From the NCBI GenBank assembly GCA_910578255.1, contig CAJTQM010000006.1, forward strand, positions 30,130 through 36,665: a stretch of DNA of 6,536 nt, written 5' to 3'. The notes below the pieces were generated by a model that did no database searches, was not told where the DNA came from, and was given only the letters and a program-made list of their open reading frames with translations. The translations under genes were made by a program, and so were the position numbers. Position 1 is the stretch's first letter, and each line of letters opens with the position of its first letter. Source of the DNA: an uncultured Oscillospiraceae bacterium. GTDB taxonomy: Bacteria > Bacillota > Clostridia > Oscillospirales > Ruminococcaceae. Below are positions 1 through 5,191 of the stretch, one piece after another.

Positions 1-775
1 CCGGAATCAGACTCTTGATAAAAACGCTGGCATGCTGGCCGGGGAATACATCGCCCTGCGGCTCCGCCAGCCCGGCGAGATTGGGGGTCAGTTCAATAAA
101 TATGCCGTAGCTTTCGCAGGAGCGGACGATGCCCGCCACCGTCTGTCCAGGGGAAAACAGCGCGGCGTTTTCCTCCCAGCTGCCCAAAAGTTCCTTGTGG
201 CTTAAAAAGACGCGGCCCTCCGGCTCCACCTGCCGGACCACCGCGCGAATCTGCTGCCCTGGGGAAAAACGGTCCCTGGGGTGCGAGATTCGGGAAACGG
301 ATATGGCGTCGATGGGAATGAGCGAGGGAATCCCGCAGCCAATGTCCACAAAAGCGCCGAAGGGCTCGAGATGGGTGACCCGCACCGGAATGATGTCGCC
401 GGGGGAAAGCTTTTTGATGTAACGCTGCATGCATTCCTCCTGCACCTGCCGGCGGGAAAGAATCGCCACCGGCTGGCCATCCGGGCCCGGCTCAAAGCCC
501 AGAACGCGAAAGCATACGACCTTGTTTACCCGGGAAATCAGGGCGATATCCTTGGTGGAGCCGTCCGCGATACCCACCGCTCCCTCGGCCTTGGGGATGA
601 TCCCCTTCATGCTGATTAAATCCACGGTCAGGTTGTGTTCCGAGTCGCATAAGATGACCCGGCCCTCCAAAATCCTTTTGTCTTTGCAACTTTCCTGCAA
701 GGAAGCGGCGCTTTGTAAAGATGCGGTATTTTCCGGCGTATTCCATAAACAGCCTTCCGGCAGATATTGTTCCAT
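1..775 (-). CDS. S1 RNA-binding domain protein (ribosomal protein S1-like), 3' end outside window
   Basis: The reading frame is open from an ATG at 775 down to the left edge, giving 258 codons with no stop, so the C-terminus is missing. A GGAGG at 784-780 lies 4 nt before the start. The product shows repeated OB-fold S1 units. A diverged one spans residues about 35-108 (begins ILEGRVILCD). A canonical one spans about 126-197, with GDIIPVRV, EPFGAFVDIG, the IPS turn, ISHPRDRF and GRVFLSHKELLG. A third starts near 210 (GQTVAGIVRSCESYGIFIEL) and continues past the edge. S1 repeats bind single-stranded RNA. In Firmicutes such multi-repeat proteins are annotated as ribosomal protein S1 or S1-like translation and RNA factors. 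Whether this one is the ribosomal form cannot be settled without the C-terminus. No ispH, a frequent clostridial fusion partner or neighbour of S1, is visible on the upstream side. Confidence 0.9.
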   Translation of the reverse strand, partial: MEQYLPEGCLWNTPENTASLQSAASLQESCKDKRILEGRVILCDSEHNLTVDLISMKGIIPKAEGAVGIADGSTKDIALISRVNKVVCFRVLGFEPGPDGQPVAILSRRQVQEECMQRYIKKLSPGDIIPVRVTHLEPFGAFVDIGCGIPSLIPIDAISVSRISHPRDRFSPGQQIRAVVRQVEPEGRVFLSHKELLGSWEENAALFSPGQTVAGIVRSCESYGIFIELTPNLAGLAEPQGDVFPGQHASVFIKSLIP

Positions 776-888
776 TTTTCCTCCATTCTGCCCGGCTTTG
801 TATAAGAGGATGCCGTGCATTTTTGATCCGTTAAGAAGTTTTGATGGAAAATATATATGAAACAAAGGGCCGGGATATACCGCTTTTT

Positions 889-1215
889 TTAACGGATGAG
901 CGCGTCAAAGCCGCCGAAGGTGAGAAGCCGGCTGCGGATTTTGCCCGCCTGCTCGTCGGGGCAGGATATTTGAACGGTGCACCCCAGCGTATGGGAAGCC
1001 GCCGCGTTTTCCGGGTGCAGAATCACAAACCCATCCGGTACTGGCTGCGAGGAAAAAGTCATCAGCTGACCGGCCATGGCCACCGGGTTGGTTTTGGACT
1101 GGTGCTCTTTGACGTCGAACCGCTCGTCAGAAATGGAAAAGCCCTGCTGGCGGATAGCGTGGGTTGCCTGTTCGGCCAGATCGTGGCTGGGGAAGGAACA
1201 AAGAATCTGTTTCAT
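889..1215 (-). CDS. Small uncharacterised protein, 108 aa
   Basis: An ATG at 1215 is preceded by AAAGGAG (1228-1222) at good spacing, and the frame ends at a TAA (891-889). The same frame can be extended to a TTG at 1284, but that adds a low-complexity Lys/Arg-rich stretch that runs across the ribosome binding site, so the ATG is preferred. The protein is soluble, with no signal peptide or membrane segment. It begins MKQILCSFPSHDLAEQATHAIRQQGF, here read as strand, helix, then a G-F turn, and ends with a second possible helix followed by LLTFGGFDALIR. That pattern loosely resembles small alpha/beta (ferredoxin-like) proteins such as the YflT / general stress protein 17M fold. The likeness is by pattern only and no family is claimed. 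It lies 113 bp upstream of, and in the same direction as, the S1-domain gene, and diverges from the DUF951-prfA cluster. Confidence 0.7.
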   Translation of the reverse strand: MKQILCSFPSHDLAEQATHAIRQQGFSISDERFDVKEHQSKTNPVAMAGQLMTFSSQPVPDGFVILHPENAAASHTLGCTVQISCPDEQAGKIRSRLLTFGGFDALIR

Positions 1216-1284
1216 GTTTTTCTCCTTTCTTCTTTTATTCGCTTTTATTTTTGCCGTATTCGGGTAAATAATCGCTGAAAACAA

Positions 1285-1314
1285 TTGGCATTTGCTTTTA
1301 AAATCTGGTATAAT
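1285..1314 (+). promoter_or_regulatory. Probable sigma-A promoter with extended -10
   Basis: TTGGCA (1285-1290) is followed by an 18-bp spacer and a perfect TATAAT (1309-1314). The TG at 1306-1307 makes an extended -10 (TGGTATAAT). Transcription would begin near 1321 and run rightward through the whole hairpin array into the DUF951-prfA cluster, giving a structured leader of roughly 230 nt. The -10 box is also the left arm of the 1308-1336 palindrome. This is a sequence match only, with no expression evidence. Confidence 0.6.
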
Positions 1315-1336
1315 AGCGATAGAATCGCTATTATAC
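1308..1336. repeat. Perfect 13-bp inverted repeat carrying TATAAT on both strands
   Basis: The arms GTATAATAGCGAT (1308-1320) and ATCGCTATTATAC (1324-1336) are perfect reverse complements around a 3-nt AGA loop. The palindrome places a TATAAT hexamer on each strand between the divergent genes, so it could act as a divergent promoter core, an operator-like site, or a hairpin in RNA. The minus-strand TATAAT has no convincing -35 upstream of it. The outer seven bases of each arm are the same heptamer found in the two 40-bp repeats to the right. Confidence 0.85.
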
Positions 1337-1347
1337 TTGGATTTTTA

Positions 1348-1370
1348 TGGCCGCCCTACGGGCAGGGCCA
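1348..1370. repeat. GC-rich hairpin
   Basis: TGGCC (1348-1352) pairs with GGCCA (1366-1370), and GCCC (1353-1356) pairs with GGGC (1360-1363) around a TAC loop. A 2-nt AG bulge interrupts the right arm. The structure abuts the left end of repeat copy A, overlapping its first bases, and lies 11 bp beyond the 1308-1336 palindrome. Confidence 0.6.
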
Positions 1371-1406
1371 ATTATACCATGTCAGGCTTCGCCTTCATGG
1401 TATAAT
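1367..1406. repeat. 40-bp palindromic repeat, copy A
   Basis: The outer arms ATTATACCATG (1371-1381) and CATGGTATAAT (1396-1406) are perfectly complementary. Inside them AGGC-TTC-GCCT forms a second stem, separated from the outer stem by small TC and T bulges. Copy B at 1480-1519 is identical at 39 of 40 positions. The right arm holds TGGTATAAT (1398-1406), a possible extended -10 without a good -35. The left arm holds the same motif on the minus strand. Confidence 0.85.
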
Positions 1407-1428
1407 GTCAACAAAGTGGCCATTATAC
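1400..1428. repeat. Alternative inverted repeat using the right arm of copy A
   Basis: GTATAATG (1400-1407) and CATTATAC (1421-1428) are perfect complements around a 13-nt loop. This pairing would compete with the copy A hairpin, because bases 1400-1406 take part in both stems. Confidence 0.55.
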
Positions 1429-1482
1429 AGGATTCAAAAGGCGTTCGCCTCACCGCCCATGGCGGCAACCGGCGAAATCGCC
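1422..1482. repeat. Degenerate repeat remnant with three small GC hairpins
   Basis: ATTATAC (1422-1428) is followed by AGGCGTTCGCCT (1439-1450), which is the apical stem of copies A and B with one inserted base. It looks like a decayed third copy that has lost its right arm. Two further perfect hairpins follow: CCGCC-CAT-GGCGG (1453-1465) and GGCG-AAAT-CGCC (1471-1482). No open frame with a ribosome binding site was seen here. Confidence 0.5.
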
Positions 1483-1519
1483 AATTATACCATGTCGGGC
1501 TTCGCCTTCATGGTATAAT
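1480..1519. repeat. 40-bp palindromic repeat, copy B
   Basis: The organisation matches copy A: arms ATTATACCATG (1484-1494) and CATGGTATAAT (1509-1519), with an inner GGGC-TTC-GCCT stem. The only difference from copy A is A to G at 1497, which turns an A-U pair into a G-U wobble. The hairpin is followed by five T residues (1521-1525), so in RNA it could also act as a weak terminator. Confidence 0.85.
1511..1519 (+). promoter_or_regulatory. Possible extended -10 promoter for the DUF951-prfA cluster
   Basis: TGGTATAAT forms the right arm of repeat copy B. A start near 1526 would give a leader of about 27 nt to the TTG at 1553, which is a sensible length. No good -35 hexamer is found 16-18 bp upstream, so activity would depend on the extended -10. 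Confidence 0.4.
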
Positions 1520-1540
1520 ATTTTTATCTGTCAGCAAAGC

Positions 1541-1546
1541 GAGGTG
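1541..1546 (+). promoter_or_regulatory. Ribosome binding site that decides the TTG start
   Basis: GAGGTG lies 6 nt upstream of TTG 1553. An in-frame GTG at 1544 overlaps this motif and has only a poor purine stretch of its own upstream, so the TTG is the better start. Confidence 0.6.
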
Positions 1547-1552
1547 CGTGTA

Positions 1553-1744
1553 TTGGACGTTCAGGTCGGAGACGTGCTTACCATGAAAAAAAAGCATCCG
1601 TGCGGCGAAAACCGTTTTTTGGTTTTGCGGGTGGGCATGGATTTCAAAATCCGTTGTCTGGGGTGCGGACATGAAGTGATGGCGCCGCGCAGCAAGGTGG
1701 AAAAAAACATCCGGCGGATTTCCCGTGGGCAGGAACACACCTAG
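1553..1744 (+). CDS. DUF951 family protein (YyzM-like), 63 aa
   Basis: Translation from TTG 1553 gives MDVQVGDVLTMKKKHPCG and so on, ending at TAG 1742-1744. The pattern matches the DUF951 family of short Firmicutes proteins. It has an N-terminal VGDV strand, then KKKHPCG (residues 12-18), RVGMDFKIRCLGCG (26-39) and PRSKVEKNI near the C-terminus. Cys17, Cys35 and Cys38, with His15 or His40 nearby, could form a metal site, but that is inference. The family has no established function to my knowledge. Its basic residues and KVEKNIRRI tail would fit nucleic-acid contact, which is also only suggestive. The GTG at 1544 would add three residues and is the alternative start. The gene lies 66 bp upstream of prfA in the same direction, so co-transcription is likely. 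Confidence 0.9.
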   Translation: MDVQVGDVLTMKKKHPCGENRFLVLRVGMDFKIRCLGCGHEVMAPRSKVEKNIRRISRGQEHT

Positions 1745-1810
1745 GAAAGCCGCCGCATAAGATAGAATTTGGGCAAAAGCATGTAAGAACAGGATAAACG
1801 GAGGATTTTT

Positions 1811-2887
1811 ATGTTTGAAAAATTGAAAGATGTTGCCGCCCGATATGAGCAGATCAACGAAAAGCTGATGGATCCGGCGGTGGTGAGCGACAACAACCAG
1901 TACAAAAGCTTGATGAAGGAGCACAAAAACCTGACCCCCATCGTTGAGGCCTACCGGGAATATGAAAAGGCGCAGGCTTCGATGGAAGAGGCCAAAGAAC
2001 TCTTGGAGGAAGGGGGGCTGGAGAAAGATTTTAAAGAAATTGTCGAAGAGCAGCTTACCTCCAGCCGGGAGGACATGGAGCGCCTGTCGGAAGAGTTAAA
2101 GATCCTGCTTTTGCCCAAGGACCCCGACGACGACAAAAACGTCATCATCGAAATTCGCGGCGGCGCCGGCGGCGACGAGGCTGCGCTGTTTGCCAATTCG
2201 CTGTTTCGGATGTATTCGATGTTTGCCGAAAACAAGCGCTGGAAAACGGAAGTGTTAAGCGCAAACGAAACCGAGTTGGGCGGTTTTAAAGAGATCAGCT
2301 TTTCCATTGAGGGCGACGGGGCCTATTCCAAACTGAAATTTGAAAGCGGCGTTCACAGAGTGCAGCGGGTGCCGGAAACCGAGACCCAGGGCCGCATCCA
2401 CACCTCCACCGTTACGGTAGCGGTATTGCCGGAGGCGGAGGAGGTGGAATTGGAGATCGCGCCGGGGGATTTGCAGATTGATACCTACCGTTCCAGCGGC
2501 GCCGGCGGGCAGCATGTCAACAAAACCGAATCGGCGATCCGCATTACCCACCTGCCCACTGGGACGGTGGTGGAATGCCAGGACGAGCGCAGCCAGCACA
2601 AAAACAAGGAAAAGGCCATGAAGATCCTGCGTTCCCGGCTGTATGAGCGGATGCTGGAGGAGCAGAACGCCAAAATCGCGTCGGAGCGGAAATTGCAGGT
2701 GGGCACTGGCGATCGGTCGGAGCGTATTCGCACCTATAACTATCCCCAGGGTCGCATGACCGACCACCGAATCGGCTTGACGCTGTACCGGCTGGAGGCG
2801 ATTTTAAACGGCGACCTGGACGAGGTGGTGGACGCGTTGCGGGCTTACGATCAGGCGGAAAAACTCAAAAGTCAGGGAGAGGAATAA
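1811..2887 (+). CDS. prfA: Peptide chain release factor 1 (RF1)
   Basis: The 358-residue product matches the family's usual length of about 355-360. RF1 recognises UAA and UAG in the ribosomal A site and triggers hydrolysis of peptidyl-tRNA. The catalytic GGQ is at residues 232-234 within RSSGAGGQHVNKTESAIR. The stop-codon-reading tripeptide in the P-x-T position is PET (188-190), within HRVQRVPETETQGRIHTS. These features separate it from RF2, which has SPF there and usually a programmed frameshift that is absent here. The N-terminal domain (about 1-100) is helical and highly charged, as expected. An ATG at 1811 follows GGAGG with good spacing. The sua5-type gene starts 2 bp after the TAA, implying translational coupling. 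The methylase gene prmC, which modifies the GGQ glutamine and often adjoins prfA, is not on either side. Confidence 0.98.
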   Translation: MFEKLKDVAARYEQINEKLMDPAVVSDNNQYKSLMKEHKNLTPIVEAYREYEKAQASMEEAKELLEEGGLEKDFKEIVEEQLTSSREDMERLSEELKILLLPKDPDDDKNVIIEIRGGAGGDEAALFANSLFRMYSMFAENKRWKTEVLSANETELGGFKEISFSIEGDGAYSKLKFESGVHRVQRVPETETQGRIHTSTVTVAVLPEAEEVELEIAPGDLQIDTYRSSGAGGQHVNKTESAIRITHLPTGTVVECQDERSQHKNKEKAMKILRSRLYERMLEEQNAKIASERKLQVGTGDRSERIRTYNYPQGRMTDHRIGLTLYRLEAILNGDLDEVVDALRAYDQAEKLKSQGEE

Positions 2888-2889
2888 AG

Positions 2890-3921
2890 GTGGAGACCCA
2901 AATTTTTAAAATCGCCTCGATTTTTGAAAATCCCGACGAATTGCAGCAGGCGGCGGATATTTTAGCAGGCGGCGGGCTGGTGGCCTTTCCCACCGAAACG
3001 GTATACGGTCTGGGCGCCGACGGCTTAAACGAAGAGGCGGTCCGCGCCATCTATAGGGCCAAGGGAAGACCCGGTGACAACCCGCTGATTCTGCATATCT
3101 GCGATACGGAAATGCTTTCGCTGCTGGCCCGGCAGGTGCCGGAGCAGGCGGTCCGGCTGGGACTGGAATTCTGGCCGGGTCCTCTGACCATGGTGTTGCC
3201 CAAAACCGACCGGGTGCCGGATATCGTCTCCGGCGGACTGGACACGGTGGCGATCCGCTTTCCCGACAACCTGATTGCCCGGGAATTGATCCGCCGCTGC
3301 GGCAAGCCCATTGCGGCCCCGTCGGCCAACCTGTCCGGCAGCCCCAGTCCCACGACGGCACAGCACTGTATCGACGATCTGATGGGGCGGATAGAGGCGA
3401 TTGTGGACGGTGGTCCCTGCGGCGTTGGACTGGAGTCCACCGTAGTTTCGATGACCGGGGAGGTGCCGACTGTCCTGCGTCCCGGCGGAATCACGGTGGA
3501 AGAACTGCAAAGGGTTTTGGGTCAGGTGCAGGTGGATCCGGCGGTGACCCGGCCGGTGGAGGAGGGAAAGAAGGTCTCCTCACCGGGGATGAAATATAAG
3601 CATTACGCGCCCAACGCAAGGGTGGTTTTGGTAGACGCCGGGCGGGAAGCGTTTGTCCGGTATGTAAACGAAAGAAAAGGCGAAGGGGTGTTCGCGCTGT
3701 GCTTTTCGGAGGATACTTCCGCTTTGCAGGCGCCGGCGGTCTGCTATGGCGGGCAGGCAAATCCCCAAGAGCAGGCTCGGGGCCTTTTTGGGGCGTTGCG
3801 GCGGCTGGACGATCTGGGCGCACAGCTGGTTTTTGCCCACTGTCCTACCAAGGACGGCGTAGGGCTGGCGGTGTATAACCGCCTTTTGCGGGCGGCGGCA
3901 TTCGAGATCGTGACGTTATAA
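2890..3921 (+). CDS. sua5: L-threonylcarbamoyladenylate synthase, Sua5/YwlC type
   Basis: The enzyme makes threonylcarbamoyl-AMP from threonine, bicarbonate and ATP. This is the first step of the t6A37 modification of ANN-decoding tRNAs, completed by TsaB/D/E in bacteria. The YrdC domain spans about residues 17-215. It shows FPTETVYGLG (33-42), AKGRPGDNPL (57-66), AAPSANLSG (142-150), the LESTVV segment and LRPGGI. The linker SPGMKYKHYAP (231-241), which closes over the active site, and a C-terminal alpha/beta domain make it the long Sua5 type; TsaC/YrdC lacks both. At 343 residues it is close to Bacillus YwlC. The start is GTG 2890, with GGAGAGG upstream inside the end of prfA. The 2-bp gap suggests translational coupling to prfA, linking two translation-fidelity functions. 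Confidence 0.96.
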   Translation: METQIFKIASIFENPDELQQAADILAGGGLVAFPTETVYGLGADGLNEEAVRAIYRAKGRPGDNPLILHICDTEMLSLLARQVPEQAVRLGLEFWPGPLTMVLPKTDRVPDIVSGGLDTVAIRFPDNLIARELIRRCGKPIAAPSANLSGSPSPTTAQHCIDDLMGRIEAIVDGGPCGVGLESTVVSMTGEVPTVLRPGGITVEELQRVLGQVQVDPAVTRPVEEGKKVSSPGMKYKHYAPNARVVLVDAGREAFVRYVNERKGEGVFALCFSEDTSALQAPAVCYGGQANPQEQARGLFGALRRLDDLGAQLVFAHCPTKDGVGLAVYNRLLRAAAFEIVTL

Positions 3922-3942
3922 GCCGAAGAAGGAGTTTTTTGT

Positions 3943-4551
3943 ATGGATTGCTTGGTGGTGGGGCTCACCGGCCAGACAGGAGCGGGAAAAAGCACAGTCA
4001 GCCGGCTGCTGGCGGCAGGCGGCATCCCGGTGGTGGACTGCGACATCCTCGCCCGGGAGGCGGTTTTGCCGGGAAGCGTATGCTTAGCCCAACTGGCCGA
4101 GGCATTTGGAAAAGAGATCCTTCAGGACGGATCACTGGATCGGGCCAAAACGGCAAAAATCGCCTTTTCGGATCCCCAGAAGCTAAAGACCCTCAACCGG
4201 ATTACCCATCAGGCGATTCTGGTTTTGTTGGAGCAAAGACTGCAAGAATTGCGGGAAAAGGGTGAACGGCTGACGGCGGTGGACGCGCCGACGCTGTTTG
4301 AAAGCGGCGCCGACCGATTTTGCGGCGTGGTGGTCTCGGTGATTGCGCCAAAGGAACTTCGCCGCCGGCGCATTCTGGACCGGGATGGGCTGACGCCGGA
4401 GGAGGCGCAGCGACGAATGGGCGCGCAGCAGCCGGATGACTTTTATACCAGCCGTTCCGACTTTGTACTGGTAAACGACGGCACGCAAAAAGATCTGGCG
4501 GAAAAAACCGGCCGGCTGATCCAAATTTTACAAGAGAAGGCGGGTATTTAA
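3943..4551 (+). CDS. coaE: Dephospho-CoA kinase
   Basis: This enzyme catalyses the last step of coenzyme A synthesis, ATP-dependent phosphorylation of the 3'-hydroxyl of dephospho-CoA, in the cytosol. The 202-residue length is typical. The P-loop GQTGAGKST is at residues 10-18. VVDCDILARE (30-39) carries the conserved D-x-D. The NRITHQAI segment, DAPTLFESG, and a lid-like arginine-rich stretch (RRRRILDRDGLTPEEAQRR) follow, then the QQPDDFYTSRSDFVLVNDGT end region. The ATG at 3943 has AAGAAGGAG (3926-3934) 8 nt upstream. The gene begins 21 bp after sua5 and its TAA shares one base with the ATG of the lytic transglycosylase gene, a coupling arrangement. Confidence 0.96.
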   Translation: MDCLVVGLTGQTGAGKSTVSRLLAAGGIPVVDCDILAREAVLPGSVCLAQLAEAFGKEILQDGSLDRAKTAKIAFSDPQKLKTLNRITHQAILVLLEQRLQELREKGERLTAVDAPTLFESGADRFCGVVVSVIAPKELRRRRILDRDGLTPEEAQRRMGAQQPDDFYTSRSDFVLVNDGTQKDLAEKTGRLIQILQEKAGI

Positions 4552-5129
4552 TGCGTATTCGAAAGGGCGCTTTGCTGCTGACGATCCTGCTGCTTTTAGG
4601 CGGCGTATTCGGCACGGCAAAAGCGATCCGTTTTTTCTACCAGCGGGCGTATCCTCTGGAGTATGAGCAGGCGGTTCGATCCGCCAGCGAGGAGCAGGGG
4701 CTGGCGCCGTCATTTGCTTTTGCGGTGATCCGCACCGAGAGCAGCTTTCGTCCGGATGCAGTATCCAGCGTTGGCGCTCGGGGGCTGATGCAGATTACCG
4801 AGGAGACCTTTCAATGGATTCAGTACCGGATGAAGGACGAAAGCGGCGTTTCGTTTGACGATTTGTTCGACGAAAAGACCAACATCCGCTACGGGACCTT
4901 TTTGCTGCGGACCCTGCTGGACGAATTCGGCAGCGAGGCCAATGCACTTTGCGCCTATCACGCCGGGTGGGGGAATGCGCAGAAATGGCGGGAGAATCCG
5001 GAGTACGCGCCGGACGGCAAAAACATCACGAAAATCCCGTTTGGCGATACTAAGCGGTATGTGCAAAAGGTTTTGGATACGAAAAAGATGTATGAAAAGC
5101 TTTACGATTTTTCTGCTTTTAAGCCATAA
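4551..5129 (+). CDS. Lytic transglycosylase (SLT domain), membrane-anchored or secreted
   Basis: The 192-residue protein starts with a basic MRIRK and a hydrophobic segment at about residues 7-23, so it acts outside the membrane. A possible AKA signal peptidase site ends at residue 25; there is no lipobox cysteine. The SLT domain follows, with predicted catalytic Glu63 in VIRTESSFRPDAVS, GARGLMQI (75-82), NIRYGTFLL and AYHAGWG (135-141). Such enzymes cleave the MurNAc-GlcNAc bond of peptidoglycan with formation of the 1,6-anhydro product. The usual AYNAG motif reads AYHAG here (His137). I believe this variant also occurs in clostridial members. The ATG overlaps the coaE stop by one base. The SLT domain is close to minimal and no extra binding modules (LysM, SPOR) are present. 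Confidence 0.93.
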   Translation: MRIRKGALLLTILLLLGGVFGTAKAIRFFYQRAYPLEYEQAVRSASEEQGLAPSFAFAVIRTESSFRPDAVSSVGARGLMQITEETFQWIQYRMKDESGVSFDDLFDEKTNIRYGTFLLRTLLDEFGSEANALCAYHAGWGNAQKWRENPEYAPDGKNITKIPFGDTKRYVQKVLDTKKMYEKLYDFSAFKP

Positions 5130-5150
5130 CCTTTGTCAAAAAGGAAAAGG

Positions 5151-5171
5151 TCTGTCGGAAAAATCGACAGA
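5151..5171. repeat. Short hairpin in the leader of the M18 aminopeptidase gene
   Basis: TCTGTCG (5151-5157) and CGACAGA (5165-5171) are perfectly complementary around a GAAAAAT loop, 6 bp upstream of the AAGGAGG ribosome binding site. Only four T residues follow, so it is a poor terminator. It could modulate translation or RNA stability, or mean nothing. Confidence 0.45.
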
Positions 5172-5191
5172 AATTTTAAGGAGGAAGCCAT

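Larger units (their letters stand above)
1308..1519. repeat. Intergenic array of ATTATAC/GTATAAT hairpins
   Basis: This segment fills most of the 337-bp gap between the divergent genes. GTATAAT occurs at 1308, 1400 and 1513. Its complement ATTATAC occurs at 1330, 1371, 1422 and 1484. Together they form nested and adjacent stems, with short GC-rich hairpins between them. The flanks 1216-1307 and 1520-1552 hold only the leader and ribosome binding site sequences and the left promoter. Short frames open through the array are best read as chance, since they merely translate the repeats. The arrangement resembles a REP/BIME- or MITE-like non-coding repeat cluster. Assignment to a known family would need comparison with other genomes. 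Confidence 0.8.

Noticed and set aside
791..874. Long-range inverted repeat CCCGGCTTTG / CAAAGGGCCGGG between the two minus-strand genes
   Set aside because: The match is imperfect (2-nt insertion) with a 62-nt loop; likely chance. A TTATAC at 805-800 on the minus strand could be a -10 for the S1 gene, but no matching -35 is present.
1216..1284. Upstream extension of the 108-aa gene to a TTG at 1284
   Set aside because: The extension covers a clear AAAGGAG ribosome binding site for the ATG at 1215 and adds a low-complexity lysine/arginine-rich peptide.
1367..1519. CRISPR array
   Set aside because: Only two clean copies, strongly palindromic over their full length, with a 73-bp interval that itself contains repeat remnants; no cas genes nearby.
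1509..1525. Intrinsic terminator formed by repeat copy B and the following T-run
   Set aside because: The stem base is A/T-rich and the T-run is short and begins two bases after the stem. It is kept only as a weak possibility, since the same sequence reads better as a promoter box.
1285..1586. Plus-strand open frames running through the hairpin array
   Set aside because: They translate the repeats themselves, lack convincing ribosome binding sites and carry duplicated peptide segments arising from the 40-bp copies.
2255..2767. Long minus-strand open frames opposite prfA, sua5, coaE and the M18 gene
   Set aside because: They are antisense shadows of well-conserved genes in GC-rich DNA, with no recognisable domains.
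1811..2887. Release factor 2 instead of RF1
   Set aside because: The tripeptide is PET, not SPF, and there is no in-frame UGA frameshift signal near the start.
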